Below the pieces are notes generated by a model. That model saw nothing but the letters and a program-made list of their open reading frames with translations. It did no database searches and was not told the DNA's origin. DNA of 64,000 bases from JAGFIY01 sp964499285. GTDB lineage: Bacteria > Bacteroidota > Ignavibacteria > Ignavibacteriales > Melioribacteraceae. Both the position numbers and the translations under genes were made by a program. The stretch spans positions 16,600 to 80,599 of the forward strand of contig CAZCLA010000012.1 of assembly GCA_964499285.1 (NCBI GenBank), given 5' to 3'. Position 1 is the stretch's first letter. Every line of letters starts with the position of its first letter. Below are positions 1 to 9,004 of this stretch, piece after piece.

Positions 1-449
1 TTGAATTTTTCGGTGATCTCCCAAGAATAAAAAGAAAAATTAAATCACTAAATGATGTCGGTTTGGGATATATAAAACTTGGGCAGCAGGCTACAACACT
101 TTCCGGTGGTGAGGCACAACGTGTTAAACTTGCGACAGAGTTAAGTAAAATTGGAACGGGTAAAACTTTATATGTGCTGGACGAACCGACGACCGGACTG
201 CATTTTGAAGATGTAAATATTCTACTCGGCGTATTGAATAAGCTTGTTGATAAGGGAAATAGTGTAATAGTTGTTGAACACAACATGGATGTAATAAAGG
301 TTGCAGACCATATTATCGATCTCGGTCCCGGCGGCGGAGAACACGGCGGAAAAATAATAGCGGAAGGACCCCCCGAAAAAGTTTCATCTATAAAGAAAAG
401 CGAAACCGGAAAATTTCTATTAAAAGAATTAAAAAAAGTGGAGAAATGA
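1..449 (+). CDS. uvrA: UvrA, excinuclease ABC subunit A (3' end only)
   Basis: This is the C-terminal part of the DNA-damage recognition ATPase of nucleotide excision repair, which works with UvrB and UvrC. The reading frame is open from base 3 and enters from outside the window, so no start codon is given. Visible are the ABC signature LSGGEAQRVKLA, the Walker B stretch LYVLDEPTTGLH, the switch-histidine region VVEHNMDV and the family-typical ending IDLGPGGGEHGG. These match the second ATPase domain of UvrA closely. The stop TGA at 447-449 overlaps the ATG of the next gene (ATGA), so the two are probably translationally coupled. The UvrA assignment is very secure although only about 148 codons are present. 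Confidence 0.96.
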   Translation, partial: EFFGDLPRIKRKIKSLNDVGLGYIKLGQQATTLSGGEAQRVKLATELSKIGTGKTLYVLDEPTTGLHFEDVNILLGVLNKLVDKGNSVIVVEHNMDVIKVADHIIDLGPGGGEHGGKIIAEGPPEKVSSIKKSETGKFLLKELKKVEK

Positions 450-1033
450 CTAAAATTATTTTTGCAACCGGAAATGAAGGAAAAGCAAAAGAGGTAAAAC
501 AACTTTTTGAGAGAACAAATTATGAAATTGTTTCATTAGTTGATCTCGGAGATAAAACTGAAATTGTTGAGGATGCCAGTACCTTTGAAGATAATGCTAT
601 AAAGAAAGCAAAAACTGTATATGAAGTTTACAAAATACCAGTTGTTGCTGATGATTCGGGTTTGGTTGTCGATCAGCTTGAAGGAAAGCCCGGTGTTCGA
701 AGCGCGAGATATGCGGGTGAAAACTGTACTTATGAAGATAATAACAACAAACTTTTGAATGAGTTGAAAGATTTTTCCCAACCGCATAAGGCAAAATTTC
801 ATTGCACAGCCGTTTTCTATGATGGAGAAGAACTGGTAGTTACGGAGGGAAAATGCGAAGGAGAGATTATTAATAACAGCAGAGGAACTAAAGGTTTTGG
901 ATATGATCCAATATTCTTACCTATTGGATATGATAAAACATTAGCCGAACTTAATATTTCAGAAAAGAATAAATTAAGTCATAGAGCCGAAGCATTTAAC
1001 AAGTTAAAGAAAAAATTAATTGAGAAATACTAA
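446..1033 (+). CDS. rdgB: RdgB/HAM1 family XTP/dITP pyrophosphatase
   Basis: This house-cleaning enzyme hydrolyses dITP, XTP and ITP to the monophosphate and pyrophosphate, keeping deaminated purines out of DNA and RNA. It has 195 residues, the usual family length. Visible motifs are the N-terminal nucleotide-binding FATGNEGKAKE (residues 6-16), the acidic DDSGL with the following GVRSARYAG, the KGFGYDPIF loop near residue 150 and SHRAEAF near 177. It follows uvrA with a 4-base ATGA overlap, so both DNA-quality genes probably share a transcript. The end of the gene overlaps the next reading frame by 14 bases. Family assignment is firm; substrate preference is inferred from the family. Confidence 0.95.
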   Translation: MTKIIFATGNEGKAKEVKQLFERTNYEIVSLVDLGDKTEIVEDASTFEDNAIKKAKTVYEVYKIPVVADDSGLVVDQLEGKPGVRSARYAGENCTYEDNNNKLLNELKDFSQPHKAKFHCTAVFYDGEELVVTEGKCEGEIINNSRGTKGFGYDPIFLPIGYDKTLAELNISEKNKLSHRAEAFNKLKKKLIEKY

Positions 1034-1811
1034 TTCAATATTGCTCATTTTTATGATTGTAGTTTTCGGTTTTTGGAGCTGCAATAAAAAAGATGATCCG
1101 GTTTCACCAAAGATTCCGCCCGAAAATGTTTATCAGTATTTCCCATCATCTCCTAATCTTCATCTGCAGTACGATTTGTTCGAAATTAATGATGATACGA
1201 CAAAGGTTGGTTTTAGGGAAGTCCATATCTTTAACGATACTCTGATTAACAACAGGAGTTATACAGAGTACAGAATATCGTATAATAATATTATTGAACA
1301 AAAATATTTTAGAAGAACCGAAAGAGGTTTATACTTTTTATTCGATTCGACTTACATAGATTATTTTAGTGATTATATTCCTCCATTAGGTGATTCTTTG
1401 GAGTTGGTTTACGATAGGGAGATGAATTATCTTTCTCTGCCTCCGCAGGATTCGCTTTCTTGGAACGTTTTTAAAACCAATATACTTTACAACGATTTGG
1501 TAGCGTTTACGGTTATTTCTTTGAAAGCAACTTTGATTGAAAAAAGCAATTTTATTTCGGACACACTTGGTTTGTACATTCCATCACTTAAATATAATTA
1601 TAGATTAAGTGTTGTTATCCCTGATGAAGATTTAACACAGCCGCCGACTGAATATATTTTTAGTGCACAAGCTGAATATGGGATGGATGTTGGCTTGTTA
1701 AAATTTTCTGGTGATTCAATAATTATTGATTTTATGTTTGGAAGAAGATTGTCTGTGATTTATAGAAACAAAAAAATATTGCTAACACTTATCTCAACCT
1801 CCAATCTTTAA
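1020..1811 (+). CDS. Hypothetical lipoprotein
   Basis: I do not recognise this 263-residue protein. It starts with a short charged stretch, a hydrophobic segment (residues 7-18) and a lipobox FWSC ending at Cys21, followed by NKKDD, so it is probably a lipidated, periplasm-facing envelope protein. The rest is rich in aromatic and beta-forming residues with no catalytic motif that I can name. The chosen start is a TTG at 1020, inside the end of rdgB. The next in-frame start, ATG at 1053, would leave only about nine residues before the lipobox Cys, too short for a signal peptide, so the TTG is preferred. No strong Shine-Dalgarno sequence is visible. The gene ends exactly where the convergent ubiE gene ends. 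Confidence 0.72.
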   Translation: MRNTNSILLIFMIVVFGFWSCNKKDDPVSPKIPPENVYQYFPSSPNLHLQYDLFEINDDTTKVGFREVHIFNDTLINNRSYTEYRISYNNIIEQKYFRRTERGLYFLFDSTYIDYFSDYIPPLGDSLELVYDREMNYLSLPPQDSLSWNVFKTNILYNDLVAFTVISLKATLIEKSNFISDTLGLYIPSLKYNYRLSVVIPDEDLTQPPTEYIFSAQAEYGMDVGLLKFSGDSIIIDFMFGRRLSVIYRNKKILLTLISTSNL

Positions 1812-2510
1812 CTATTTTTCCCCGATGACTACTTGCACCAATCCAAACGTTAATGAATACTTTTCGACAGATTTGAAATCAGCTTCTAGAAGTAATTTTT
1901 CCAAATTTATTTTTTGATCAAATTCGCCGACGGATTCGGGCAGGTAGGTGTAAGCTTGTTCATCTTTCGAGATTATTCTTCCGATGAAAGGCAATATTTT
2001 GTAAAAGTAGAACAGATACAAATTTTTAACGAATTTACTTTTGGGCAGTCTGAATTCAAGAATCGTAACTTTACCGTTTTCTGATAATACTCTGTTGAAG
2101 GATTTGAATCCTTCGAGAATATCGTAAAAATTTCTAACTCCGAAGGCAACAACTATATTCGTGAAAATCGAATTTTTATAAGGCAGATTTTCTGCAACAC
2201 ATTGTGTGATATTTCCTTTGCTCCAATCGGTTTTTTTAGTGAAGTGCTCAAGCATATTAATGGATAAATCCGCCCCAAAAATTTTTGTCACTCCGAATTT
2301 TCTAGCTTCAATTGAAAAATCGCCGGTTCCGCAAGCAACATCCAATAATATAGAATCGTTGTTAAGTTTCGTGAGTTTTAGTGCCTTTTTCCGCCAATAG
2401 ATATCGATGCCGGCGCTTAAAAGATGATTCAGCAAATCATATCTTTTCGATATGGAATCGAAAATATTTTGCACCTTTATTTTTTTGTCATTATTTCCAA
2501 TATTATTCAT
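1812..2510 (-). CDS. ubiE: Demethylmenaquinone methyltransferase (UbiE/MenG)
   Basis: This SAM-dependent C-methyltransferase carries out the final step of menaquinone synthesis (demethylmenaquinone to menaquinone), or the equivalent ubiquinone step in some bacteria. The 232 residues contain the family hallmark near the N terminus (FDSISKRYDLLNHLLSAGID), the SAM-binding motif I LDVACGTGDFSIEA (about 56-69) and the later motif VVAFGVRNF. Menaquinone is the expected quinone in this bacterial group and would feed the cytochrome bd oxidase encoded at 37.7-40.1 kb. The gene is convergent with the lipoprotein gene, with no bases between the two stops. Family identity is strong; menG is the more exact name if only menaquinone is made. 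Confidence 0.93.
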   Translation of the reverse strand: MNNIGNNDKKIKVQNIFDSISKRYDLLNHLLSAGIDIYWRKKALKLTKLNNDSILLDVACGTGDFSIEARKFGVTKIFGADLSINMLEHFTKKTDWSKGNITQCVAENLPYKNSIFTNIVVAFGVRNFYDILEGFKSFNRVLSENGKVTILEFRLPKSKFVKNLYLFYFYKILPFIGRIISKDEQAYTYLPESVGEFDQKINLEKLLLEADFKSVEKYSLTFGLVQVVIGEK

Positions 2511-2562
2511 AGTGTTTTAAAAGATTAATGCGGTTCCCAATTGTTCAAAAAAGGAGATTATA

Positions 2563-2886
2563 GTGGACAAATATAAAAAAGCAATTCGAGAAAATGTTTG
2601 TGAAATTTGTGTCGATTCGAACGAGAAAGGTTTCTGTACGATGGACGGTGAAGAAGTTTGTGCCGTACAGTTGTATCTGCCAAAAATTGTTGAGATAGTT
2701 CACAATCTTGATACTGAAAACATGGAAGAATATTATAAATTAATGAAAGATCAAATATGCGCAAACTGTAATTCATTGGACGGTAAAGGAGCCTGCTATC
2801 TGAGAGATGATGTAAATTGTTCAATTGATCGTTATTATATGATAATTGTTGATACAATTAAAAAAGTTGATGCTGGACTAATCTAA
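2563..2886 (+). CDS. Small protein with two identical Cys4 modules
   Basis: This 107-residue protein is of unknown function. It is an internal duplication: residues about 12-51 and 65-104 each hold the pattern C-x2-C-x8-C-x7-C (Cys13, 16, 25, 33 and Cys66, 69, 78, 86) followed by an amphipathic helix. Two sets of four cysteines with exactly conserved spacing suggest two metal sites (zinc or an iron-sulfur cluster), though the metal cannot be told from sequence. There is no signal peptide, so it is probably cytoplasmic. The start is a GTG at 2563, supported by AAGGAG at 2551-2556 with good spacing. The 3' end overlaps the convergent PAP2 gene by 4 bases. It stands alone as a plus-strand gene between minus-strand genes. 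Confidence 0.8.
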   Translation: MDKYKKAIRENVCEICVDSNEKGFCTMDGEEVCAVQLYLPKIVEIVHNLDTENMEEYYKLMKDQICANCNSLDGKGACYLRDDVNCSIDRYYMIIVDTIKKVDAGLI

Positions 2887-3830
2887 TAGTTTTCGTAATC
2901 AAATTCATTTTTACCTCCGGCTTTTTTCCAAGCATTGTAGATTTTATATCCTGTCCACATTGTGAAAATCATAAACAAAACACCAGCCACCACATCAATT
3001 AAATAATGATATCTCAAATAAACCGTTGAGAAAACAAGCAATATTCCGTTTGGAATCAGAAAATATCTTGACCTTGTTTTCAATTTATATGCGAGATACA
3101 TTACAATCAAAGTCATCTGAGTATGCCCGCTGGGAAAGACGTCGCGCTGAACAAAAAATTCGGGATTGAGCATCCCTTTTTCCAATGACTCACCTGCATT
3201 AACCATATCTCTCAAAAAATTTGTAAGTAAAAGTCCCGGTAATTCTTGGTTTATGGTATGGAAATCATGAAGGTAAAATCTTGGTCCAATTGCCGGAACA
3301 AGAAAATATCCATAGAACGATAGAAAAAAACCATATACGATAGAAAAAGCTGCAAAGTAAAATGCTTCCTCGCGTTTGTTTACAAGTAGATCAACACCCA
3401 AAATCAACGGTAGAAGGAAAAATGTTCCGTACGAGATCTGAAGCAGTTCAGTCAATACAGGATGTGCGATATCATAAAGGACAACAGTTACATCGAATCC
3501 AAATAGGATTCTATCAATTTCGATTAACCAAAGATCGAGATCGACCTGTCTTATAGGTTTAATCATCACATAAAGTTCTTTAAATGTTAAGAACATTAGC
3601 GGAATCATATACCATTTGTTTATGAAATCCCAAATCCCGCCGTATTTGTCTTTAAAATGAGCGACGGTGATAATAAAAGTCATGCCCGCAACATTTGCCC
3701 CAACAAGAAGATACCACGTCTCAACTCTCGTATGATATAGGATATTCAATCCGGAAAGAAAGAGACCGAAGCAGATTGTAATAAAATCGACAGGGGACAG
3801 TATTTTTGTGAGTCGTTTAAGCTTGAGCAT
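2883..3830 (-). CDS. PAP2-superfamily membrane phosphatase/transferase (Aur1-like)
   Basis: This is a polytopic membrane protein of 315 residues with about six or more hydrophobic segments. It carries two of the acid-phosphatase superfamily motifs: PSGH at residues 233-236 (C2) and RYHYLID at 273-279 (C3, with His275 and Asp279 as the expected catalytic pair). The classical C1 motif KxxxxxxRP is not obvious. Instead PAIGPRFYL (about 179-187) resembles the inositolphosphorylceramide-synthase-like PAP2_3 branch. A role in lipid phosphate hydrolysis or lipid headgroup transfer at the outer face of the inner membrane is likely, but the substrate is unknown. The start shares base 3830 with the mgtE stop, so it is the last gene of an rsmA-mgtE-PAP2 operon. 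Confidence 0.85.
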   Translation of the reverse strand: MLKLKRLTKILSPVDFITICFGLFLSGLNILYHTRVETWYLLVGANVAGMTFIITVAHFKDKYGGIWDFINKWYMIPLMFLTFKELYVMIKPIRQVDLDLWLIEIDRILFGFDVTVVLYDIAHPVLTELLQISYGTFFLLPLILGVDLLVNKREEAFYFAAFSIVYGFFLSFYGYFLVPAIGPRFYLHDFHTINQELPGLLLTNFLRDMVNAGESLEKGMLNPEFFVQRDVFPSGHTQMTLIVMYLAYKLKTRSRYFLIPNGILLVFSTVYLRYHYLIDVVAGVLFMIFTMWTGYKIYNAWKKAGGKNEFDYENY

Positions 3831-5218
3831 CAGTTGAAAAAGAAGAATATTATGAAGGATAGATAAATCAGCAAGCCTAAAATGTCATTTGTTGTGGTTA
3901 CAAATGGTCCGGTCGCAATTGCGGGATCGACACCAAATTTTCTTAACAACAGAGGAATAAAAGCACCTACCATCGTTGCCACAATAATTATAGTCAAAAG
4001 CGCAAAAGAAATCACCATCGTAAATTTTATAGATTCGATCTGATCGAAAAGTATTGATGCAGCGGCATATAAGATTAATCCGCAGACTAAGCCGTTAATT
4101 AATGCAACCCCAAATTCTTTCATCAGTTTTTTTACACTTTCGCCAATCCAAATCTCGGTCGTGGTTAATCCTCTTACCATCACTATTGCAGCCTGTGTTC
4201 CCGAACTTCCACCCATTGCCATCACAACTGGAATAAAGAAAGTAGCTATTACCATTTCCGAAATTATATTTTCATAACCCGATAGAACAAGTGCCGCAAT
4301 CAGTTCCATAACAAGAGCAATTACAAGCCAAGGTAATCGTATTCTTGAAATTCTAAAAATGGAGTCACTGAGTTCTTGATCTTCCGCGAGACCTGCAACT
4401 TTTTGAAGATCTTCGTCAGCTTCTTCCTGCATAACTTCCATCACATCATCGATTGTAATCCTTCCAAGCATGGTTCTTTGTTCGTCTAGCACTGGAATTG
4501 AAACGAGATCATACTTCTTCATCATCTGTGCAACCTCTTCCTGATCCATCTCAGGAGTAGCATAGATAATATCCTTTTTCATGATGTCCGACATTTTTGT
4601 GTCGGGTGAGTTTATGATTAATGATTTGAGCTGTACCAATCCTAAAAATTTATCATTCCTATCAAGGACATAGATATGATAAACATAATCAAACTCCTCA
4701 GCGTTTTTTTTCACTTCCTCAATTCCGTCTTGAACTGTTGTATCATCAAGGACATAGAGAAAATCGCTGCTCATTATACCGCCGGCACTGTCTTCCGGGT
4801 ATTTGAGCAGAGCTTTTACATCTACAGAGTCTTCAGGATCAATCTTTTTAAGAACATCCTCGGCAACAGATTCCGGCAGCTCAGAAACAATATCCGTTGC
4901 ATCGTCTGTATCAAGTTCTTCAACAATTGCTGCAATCTTGAGTGAATCAACTCGCTTAAGAATTTTTTCGCGATGATTTTCATCGACTTCTGTTATCACT
5001 TCACCTGCTGTTGGTGAGTCAAGCAGATTAAAAAGGAACAACGCATCATCTGTATTTAGATGGTTAATAATTTCAGCGATGTCAGCAGGGTGAAGATCGG
5101 CGAGTATAAGCAGAAGATTTTTAGAAGCCCGATTTTCGATTAATTCGGAAATATTATCCAACAATTCTTCGTCTATCTGGATAACATCTTTAACATTTTG
5201 AATTTTTTCATCGCTCAT
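3830..5218 (-). CDS. mgtE: MgtE family magnesium transporter
   Basis: This is a Mg2+ channel/transporter of the inner membrane. The 462 residues show the usual order: a helical MgtE N domain rich in DPEDSVD-type helices (about 20-145), a pair of CBS domains (about 150-280) that sense cytoplasmic Mg2+, and five membrane helices at the C terminus. The pore signature PVVMAMGGSSGTQAAIVMVRGL-like stretch is present near residue 345-366 and a conserved GPFVTTTNDILG lies near the end. Length is normal. Gating by Mg2+ through the N and CBS domains is known for the family. The gene shares one base with the rsmA stop and one with the PAP2 start, indicating a tight operon. Confidence 0.96.
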   Translation of the reverse strand: MSDEKIQNVKDVIQIDEELLDNISELIENRASKNLLLILADLHPADIAEIINHLNTDDALFLFNLLDSPTAGEVITEVDENHREKILKRVDSLKIAAIVEELDTDDATDIVSELPESVAEDVLKKIDPEDSVDVKALLKYPEDSAGGIMSSDFLYVLDDTTVQDGIEEVKKNAEEFDYVYHIYVLDRNDKFLGLVQLKSLIINSPDTKMSDIMKKDIIYATPEMDQEEVAQMMKKYDLVSIPVLDEQRTMLGRITIDDVMEVMQEEADEDLQKVAGLAEDQELSDSIFRISRIRLPWLVIALVMELIAALVLSGYENIISEMVIATFFIPVVMAMGGSSGTQAAIVMVRGLTTTEIWIGESVKKLMKEFGVALINGLVCGLILYAAASILFDQIESIKFTMVISFALLTIIIVATMVGAFIPLLLRKFGVDPAIATGPFVTTTNDILGLLIYLSFIIFFFFN

Positions 5219-5991
5219 TAAATTGAATCCTTCAGAAGGAATTTTGCAAGTTTGAGAAAATCAGTTGGCGATAATTCTTCAGCTCGTTTAGAAATATCAA
5301 CCGGGCAATTCTTAAAATTAGCATCTGCAAATATACTATTACTTAGCGAATTTTTTAATGTTTTTCTTCTTTTGTTGAATGCGGCTTTAACAACGGATAT
5401 AACAAATTTATCTTCAACTTCCGGCAAAAAATCTTTTAAGGTAATATGGACTACAGCAGAATCAACTTTTGGCTTTGGTATAAAAACCGTCGGCGGAACT
5501 TTAAAACAGTATTTTACTTCACCAAAGTAGTTGAGCAGAACACTTAAAATTCCGTAATCTTTTGTACGTTGTTGTGCATGAAGTCTTTGCGCGACTTCAT
5601 TTTGTATCATTAAGATAGAATCTTTAATTATTGTTCTGTTCTCGATCATTTTAAAAATTATAGGCGATGTAATATTATATGGGATATTACCGACTATTCT
5701 AAGCTTCCTATTGGCATAAAACTTACTAAAATCAGTTTTTAAGATATCTTCATTAATGATGTTCAATTCGGGGTAATTCTCTCTTAATTTCTCAATCACT
5801 CGTTCATCAATTTCAACTGCAGTATAATTGTTTACAATACGGCTGAGTTCATCCGTCAATGCACCCAAGCCCGGACCTATTTCAATTAAGTTATCATCGC
5901 TTAACGGATTTATTACATCGATAATTTTCCTAATTATATTTTTATCTTTTAGGTAATTCTGTCCAAGAGATTTTTTGGGTCTTATTATCAT
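5218..5991 (-). CDS. rsmA: 16S rRNA (adenine1518/1519-N6)-dimethyltransferase RsmA/KsgA
   Basis: This enzyme dimethylates two adjacent adenines in the 3'-terminal hairpin of 16S rRNA during late 30S assembly. The 257-residue protein has the N-terminal KSLGQNYLKD motif, SAM-binding IEIGPGLGALTDELS (about 37-51), the catalytic NIPYNITSPI motif (about 101-110) and the C-terminal helical domain with AAFNKRRKTLKNSL. Length is normal. It is the first gene of the minus-strand operon rsmA-mgtE-PAP2. About 100 bp separate it from the divergent ROK kinase gene, and that gap must hold promoters for both directions. Confidence 0.97.
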   Translation of the reverse strand: MIIRPKKSLGQNYLKDKNIIRKIIDVINPLSDDNLIEIGPGLGALTDELSRIVNNYTAVEIDERVIEKLRENYPELNIINEDILKTDFSKFYANRKLRIVGNIPYNITSPIIFKMIENRTIIKDSILMIQNEVAQRLHAQQRTKDYGILSVLLNYFGEVKYCFKVPPTVFIPKPKVDSAVVHITLKDFLPEVEDKFVISVVKAAFNKRRKTLKNSLSNSIFADANFKNCPVDISKRAEELSPTDFLKLAKFLLKDSI

Positions 5992-6092
5992 TGGGTTATC
6001 ATTTCAAAAAGTTCCGGTTAATATAGCAAGCAATTTATTGTAAATAAAATATTCGATAATTATATTGGAAGAAAGATGTCGGGAAAAGTCTG

Positions 6093-7052
6093 ATGAACAA
6101 AAAATTTGTAATAGCCGTGGACCTTGGTGGAACAAAAGTTTTAACGGCATTGATTACGAAGGATGGTAAGATAATTAATCGATTGAAAAATTCAGTAACT
6201 CCGTCAAAGAGTAAAATCGTTAAAACAATCAGCGCATCGATAACTCAATTGTTGATAGAAGCAAAATTAAAACCAAAAGATATTGCGGCAATTTCATTGG
6301 GTGTGCCGGGAACTGTAAATCCCGAGAAGGGGATTATTGCAGCAGCTCCCAATTTGAAAATGAGTAATTTTAACATCAGAAAAGAATTACAGAAAACACT
6401 TAGGATCCCGATCTTAATTGAAAATGATGTCAATCTTGCTGCGCTTGGAATTAAAAAATTTGAGTACAAGAATAAGTTAAAAAATGCTTTGGTCGTTTTC
6501 ATCGGAACCGGCATAGGAGGAGCATTGATTTTAAACGGAACTTTGTATCGAGGATCAAGTTTTTATGCAGGTGAGATCGGACATATGATCGTTCATGTGG
6601 ATGGTTCATTAGGAAACAATACCGGGAAAACGACGTTAGAGAAAGCTGCAAGCAGACCCCAAGTTGTAAAGCGAATTAAAGCTGACATAAAGAGTGGAAG
6701 TGATTCGATTTTGAAAGATTATGTGGAAAAGAAAAAGAAAATTAAAAGCAGCGCATTAGCAAAAGCTGTAAAGGAAAAAGACAAGGTCACTCTTAATCAT
6801 CTTAGTGCCGCTTGTAGAACTATCGGCACTGCCCTCGGAAGTATAACTACACTGCTTAATATTGACACTATAATTCTCGGTGGAGGAGTTGTTGAAGCTA
6901 TGCCTGATTATATGACAAAAAATATTAAAGGTGCCTTTGAAAAAGCAGTGCTGCCTGAACCGGGCAAAATAACTAAAATTATTGCAACAAAGTTAGGAGA
7001 TGATGCTCCTCTTTATGGTGGACTTTCACTAGCAGAGAAATTTCTTAATTAG
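6093..7052 (+). CDS. ROK family sugar kinase (glucokinase-like), zinc motif absent
   Basis: This is a probable ATP-dependent sugar kinase of the ROK family, 319 residues. Visible are the phosphate-binding DLGGTKVLTAL (10-20), the catalytic region IENDVNLAALG with Asp112, the second phosphate loop IGTGIGGALI (137-146) and EIGHM with His154. Most bacterial ROK proteins follow this with a C-x-C-G-x2-G-C zinc site. Here the equivalent stretch (about 161-174) reads GSLGNNTGKTTLEK and has no cysteine, so the structural zinc site is lost. Lys/Asn substitutions suggest a divergent but intact protein, not a broken one. Phosphorylation of glucose or a related sugar is inferred from the family. The gene ends in an 8-base overlap with the convergent ABC-F gene. 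Confidence 0.86.
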   Translation: MNKKFVIAVDLGGTKVLTALITKDGKIINRLKNSVTPSKSKIVKTISASITQLLIEAKLKPKDIAAISLGVPGTVNPEKGIIAAAPNLKMSNFNIRKELQKTLRIPILIENDVNLAALGIKKFEYKNKLKNALVVFIGTGIGGALILNGTLYRGSSFYAGEIGHMIVHVDGSLGNNTGKTTLEKAASRPQVVKRIKADIKSGSDSILKDYVEKKKKIKSSALAKAVKEKDKVTLNHLSAACRTIGTALGSITTLLNIDTIILGGGVVEAMPDYMTKNIKGAFEKAVLPEPGKITKIIATKLGDDAPLYGGLSLAEKFLN

Positions 7053-9000
7053 AATTTTCTTCAAAACTTTTTTCGATTTTCGAGAGCTCATCAGATTTTT
7101 CCGTCCATTCGGAAATTGCTTCCTCAAGTTTTGTTTTTGTATCCGCGTACTTTTGATTTGCTTCTTTTAACTTTTCGGGGTTCGTATAAATAGCTTCTCT
7201 TAGCAACTCGCTTTCTAGTTCTGCTTTTCTGGATTCCAAGTTTTCGATTTCAGTCTCTAGGAAATCAATTCGTTGTTTTAACTCTTTCGTTGCAGAAAAT
7301 TTTTTCTGTCTGATTTCTGCTTCGATTCGTTTTTGTTCTTTCTTGTTCACTTTAATTTCAACCGGTTTGCTAATTTCAGAAACAGTATGAGTTTCCTCAT
7401 ATTTTTTTCGAAGATAGTAATCAATTCCGCCGTAATAATACTTGAATTGCATTGGTCTAATCTCAATCACTTTATCAATTATCGGTCGCAAAAAATCAAC
7501 ATCATGAGAAACAATTATTAATGAACCGGTATAATTAACAAGCGCATTTTGAAGGATCTCCTTCGATTGAATATCAAGATGGTTGGTTGGTTCATCAAGA
7601 ACAATTAGATTTGCTTTAGTCAATAATATTCTTGCCAGTGCAACCCGGCTTTTCTCGCCGCCTGAAAGAATTGAAAGCTTTTTATAGACATCGTCTCCCG
7701 AAAACAAGAAGGATCCTAGAATCGAGCGAAGTTTTGATTCGGTGGAATCAGGTGACATTTGAGAAACACTTTCCAAGATATTTAAACTTGTATCCAAATT
7801 GTCGGCAACTTCTTGTGCATAATAAGCGACTCGAGTCGCATCTCCAATTACGATTCTTCCGCCTGTCTCGGATAATTCTCCGGCAATAATTCTTGCAAGC
7901 GTAGTTTTTCCGGCACCGTTTGGACCGACGAAAGCGATTTTTTCACCGCGTTCAATTTTAAAATCAATATTTTTCAGCACTTCTAAATTTCCGTATGACT
8001 TAGACAGATTTTCAAGTTCAACCGGATGAATTGTGCTTCTCGGGGGCTCCGGAAATCGAATTTTGATGTTCGATTCAAACTCCGTTGGTAATTCTATTTT
8101 TTCTAACTTTTCAAGTTGTTTAATCCTGCTTTGAACCTGCTTAGCTTTTGTGTTTTTATATCGGAATCGTTCTATAAATCTTTCTGTCGATTTTATCTTT
8201 AATTGTTGATTCCTGTATCGTGAAATTAATTGTTCATCTCTCTCCATTTTATAAATAAGGTAATCGTCGTACTTGCCTTTGTAGAAATTAACTTCATTGT
8301 TAAATATCTCTAGCGTTTTTGTCGTCACATTATTTACAAAATATTTATCATGCGAAACTAATAGAATAGCTCCTTTGAAACTTTGAAGAAATTCCAACAA
8401 CCACTGCAGCGAATCAATATCGAGATGATTTGTGGGTTCGTCTAAAAGAATTAGATCGTTTTCGTTTGCAAGAATTTTTGAAAGCTCTACCCGCATTTGC
8501 CAGCCGCCGGAAAATTCATTACATGCTCGGGAAAGATCACTGATCTTAAATCCGAGACCGATCAGAATTTTTTCAATTTCACTGTCGATTTTGTAATAGT
8601 CCGACTTCTCTTTGATGTTGTTTATGTCCCCAAGTCTATGAATAAGTTTATCATGCAGCTCTGTGGAGAGTGAAGGTGAATTTAATTTGCTCTGAATTTC
8701 TGATTCCTCGCTATCAAGTTCAGTCACAAAACTTATACTTGATTTTACTTCCTCGAAGATGGATCGTTTGCTGTCCGCTATTAGTTCTTGGGGGAGATAA
8801 CCAATTTTTATCTTCTTTTGTGATTGAACGATTCCACTTTCCGGTTCCAATAATCCGGCAATTATTTTTAACAGTGTTGATTTTCCCGAACCGTTGGAAC
8901 CGACAAGTGCAATTTTATCGCCGGGATTAATCCTGACATTGACTTTTTCAAAAAGGTATTCACCGCTGAATTGAACGGATAGATTTAAAAGATCGATCAT
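7045..9000 (-). CDS. ABC-F family ATPase (Uup/YdiF type)
   Basis: This is a soluble, ribosome-associated type ABC protein with two ATPase domains and no membrane segments, 651 residues. The first domain has Walker A GSNGSGKSTLLK (about 34-45), signature EFSGGWQMRVELS and LLDEPTNHLDI. The linker (about 235-310) is charged and helical. The second domain has GPNGAGKTTLAR, LSGGEKSRVALAR and VLDEPTNHLDI. A long charged coiled coil follows (about 540-650), as in Uup and YheS-type members. Family members act in translation or ribosome assembly, some giving antibiotic protection; the exact role is not readable here. The start lies 4 bases after the stop of the PorZ-like gene, suggesting one transcript. 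Confidence 0.92.
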   Translation of the reverse strand: MIDLLNLSVQFSGEYLFEKVNVRINPGDKIALVGSNGSGKSTLLKIIAGLLEPESGIVQSQKKIKIGYLPQELIADSKRSIFEEVKSSISFVTELDSEESEIQSKLNSPSLSTELHDKLIHRLGDINNIKEKSDYYKIDSEIEKILIGLGFKISDLSRACNEFSGGWQMRVELSKILANENDLILLDEPTNHLDIDSLQWLLEFLQSFKGAILLVSHDKYFVNNVTTKTLEIFNNEVNFYKGKYDDYLIYKMERDEQLISRYRNQQLKIKSTERFIERFRYKNTKAKQVQSRIKQLEKLEKIELPTEFESNIKIRFPEPPRSTIHPVELENLSKSYGNLEVLKNIDFKIERGEKIAFVGPNGAGKTTLARIIAGELSETGGRIVIGDATRVAYYAQEVADNLDTSLNILESVSQMSPDSTESKLRSILGSFLFSGDDVYKKLSILSGGEKSRVALARILLTKANLIVLDEPTNHLDIQSKEILQNALVNYTGSLIIVSHDVDFLRPIIDKVIEIRPMQFKYYYGGIDYYLRKKYEETHTVSEISKPVEIKVNKKEQKRIEAEIRQKKFSATKELKQRIDFLETEIENLESRKAELESELLREAIYTNPEKLKEANQKYADTKTKLEEAISEWTEKSDELSKIEKSFEENSN

Positions 9001-9004
9001 TATT

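Noticed and set aside
536..802. Long minus-strand reading frames opposite rdgB, topA, GH13, the giant T9SS gene and others.
   Set aside because: They lie inside genes with strong family matches, lack motifs and ribosome sites, and follow the codon pattern of the opposite strand.
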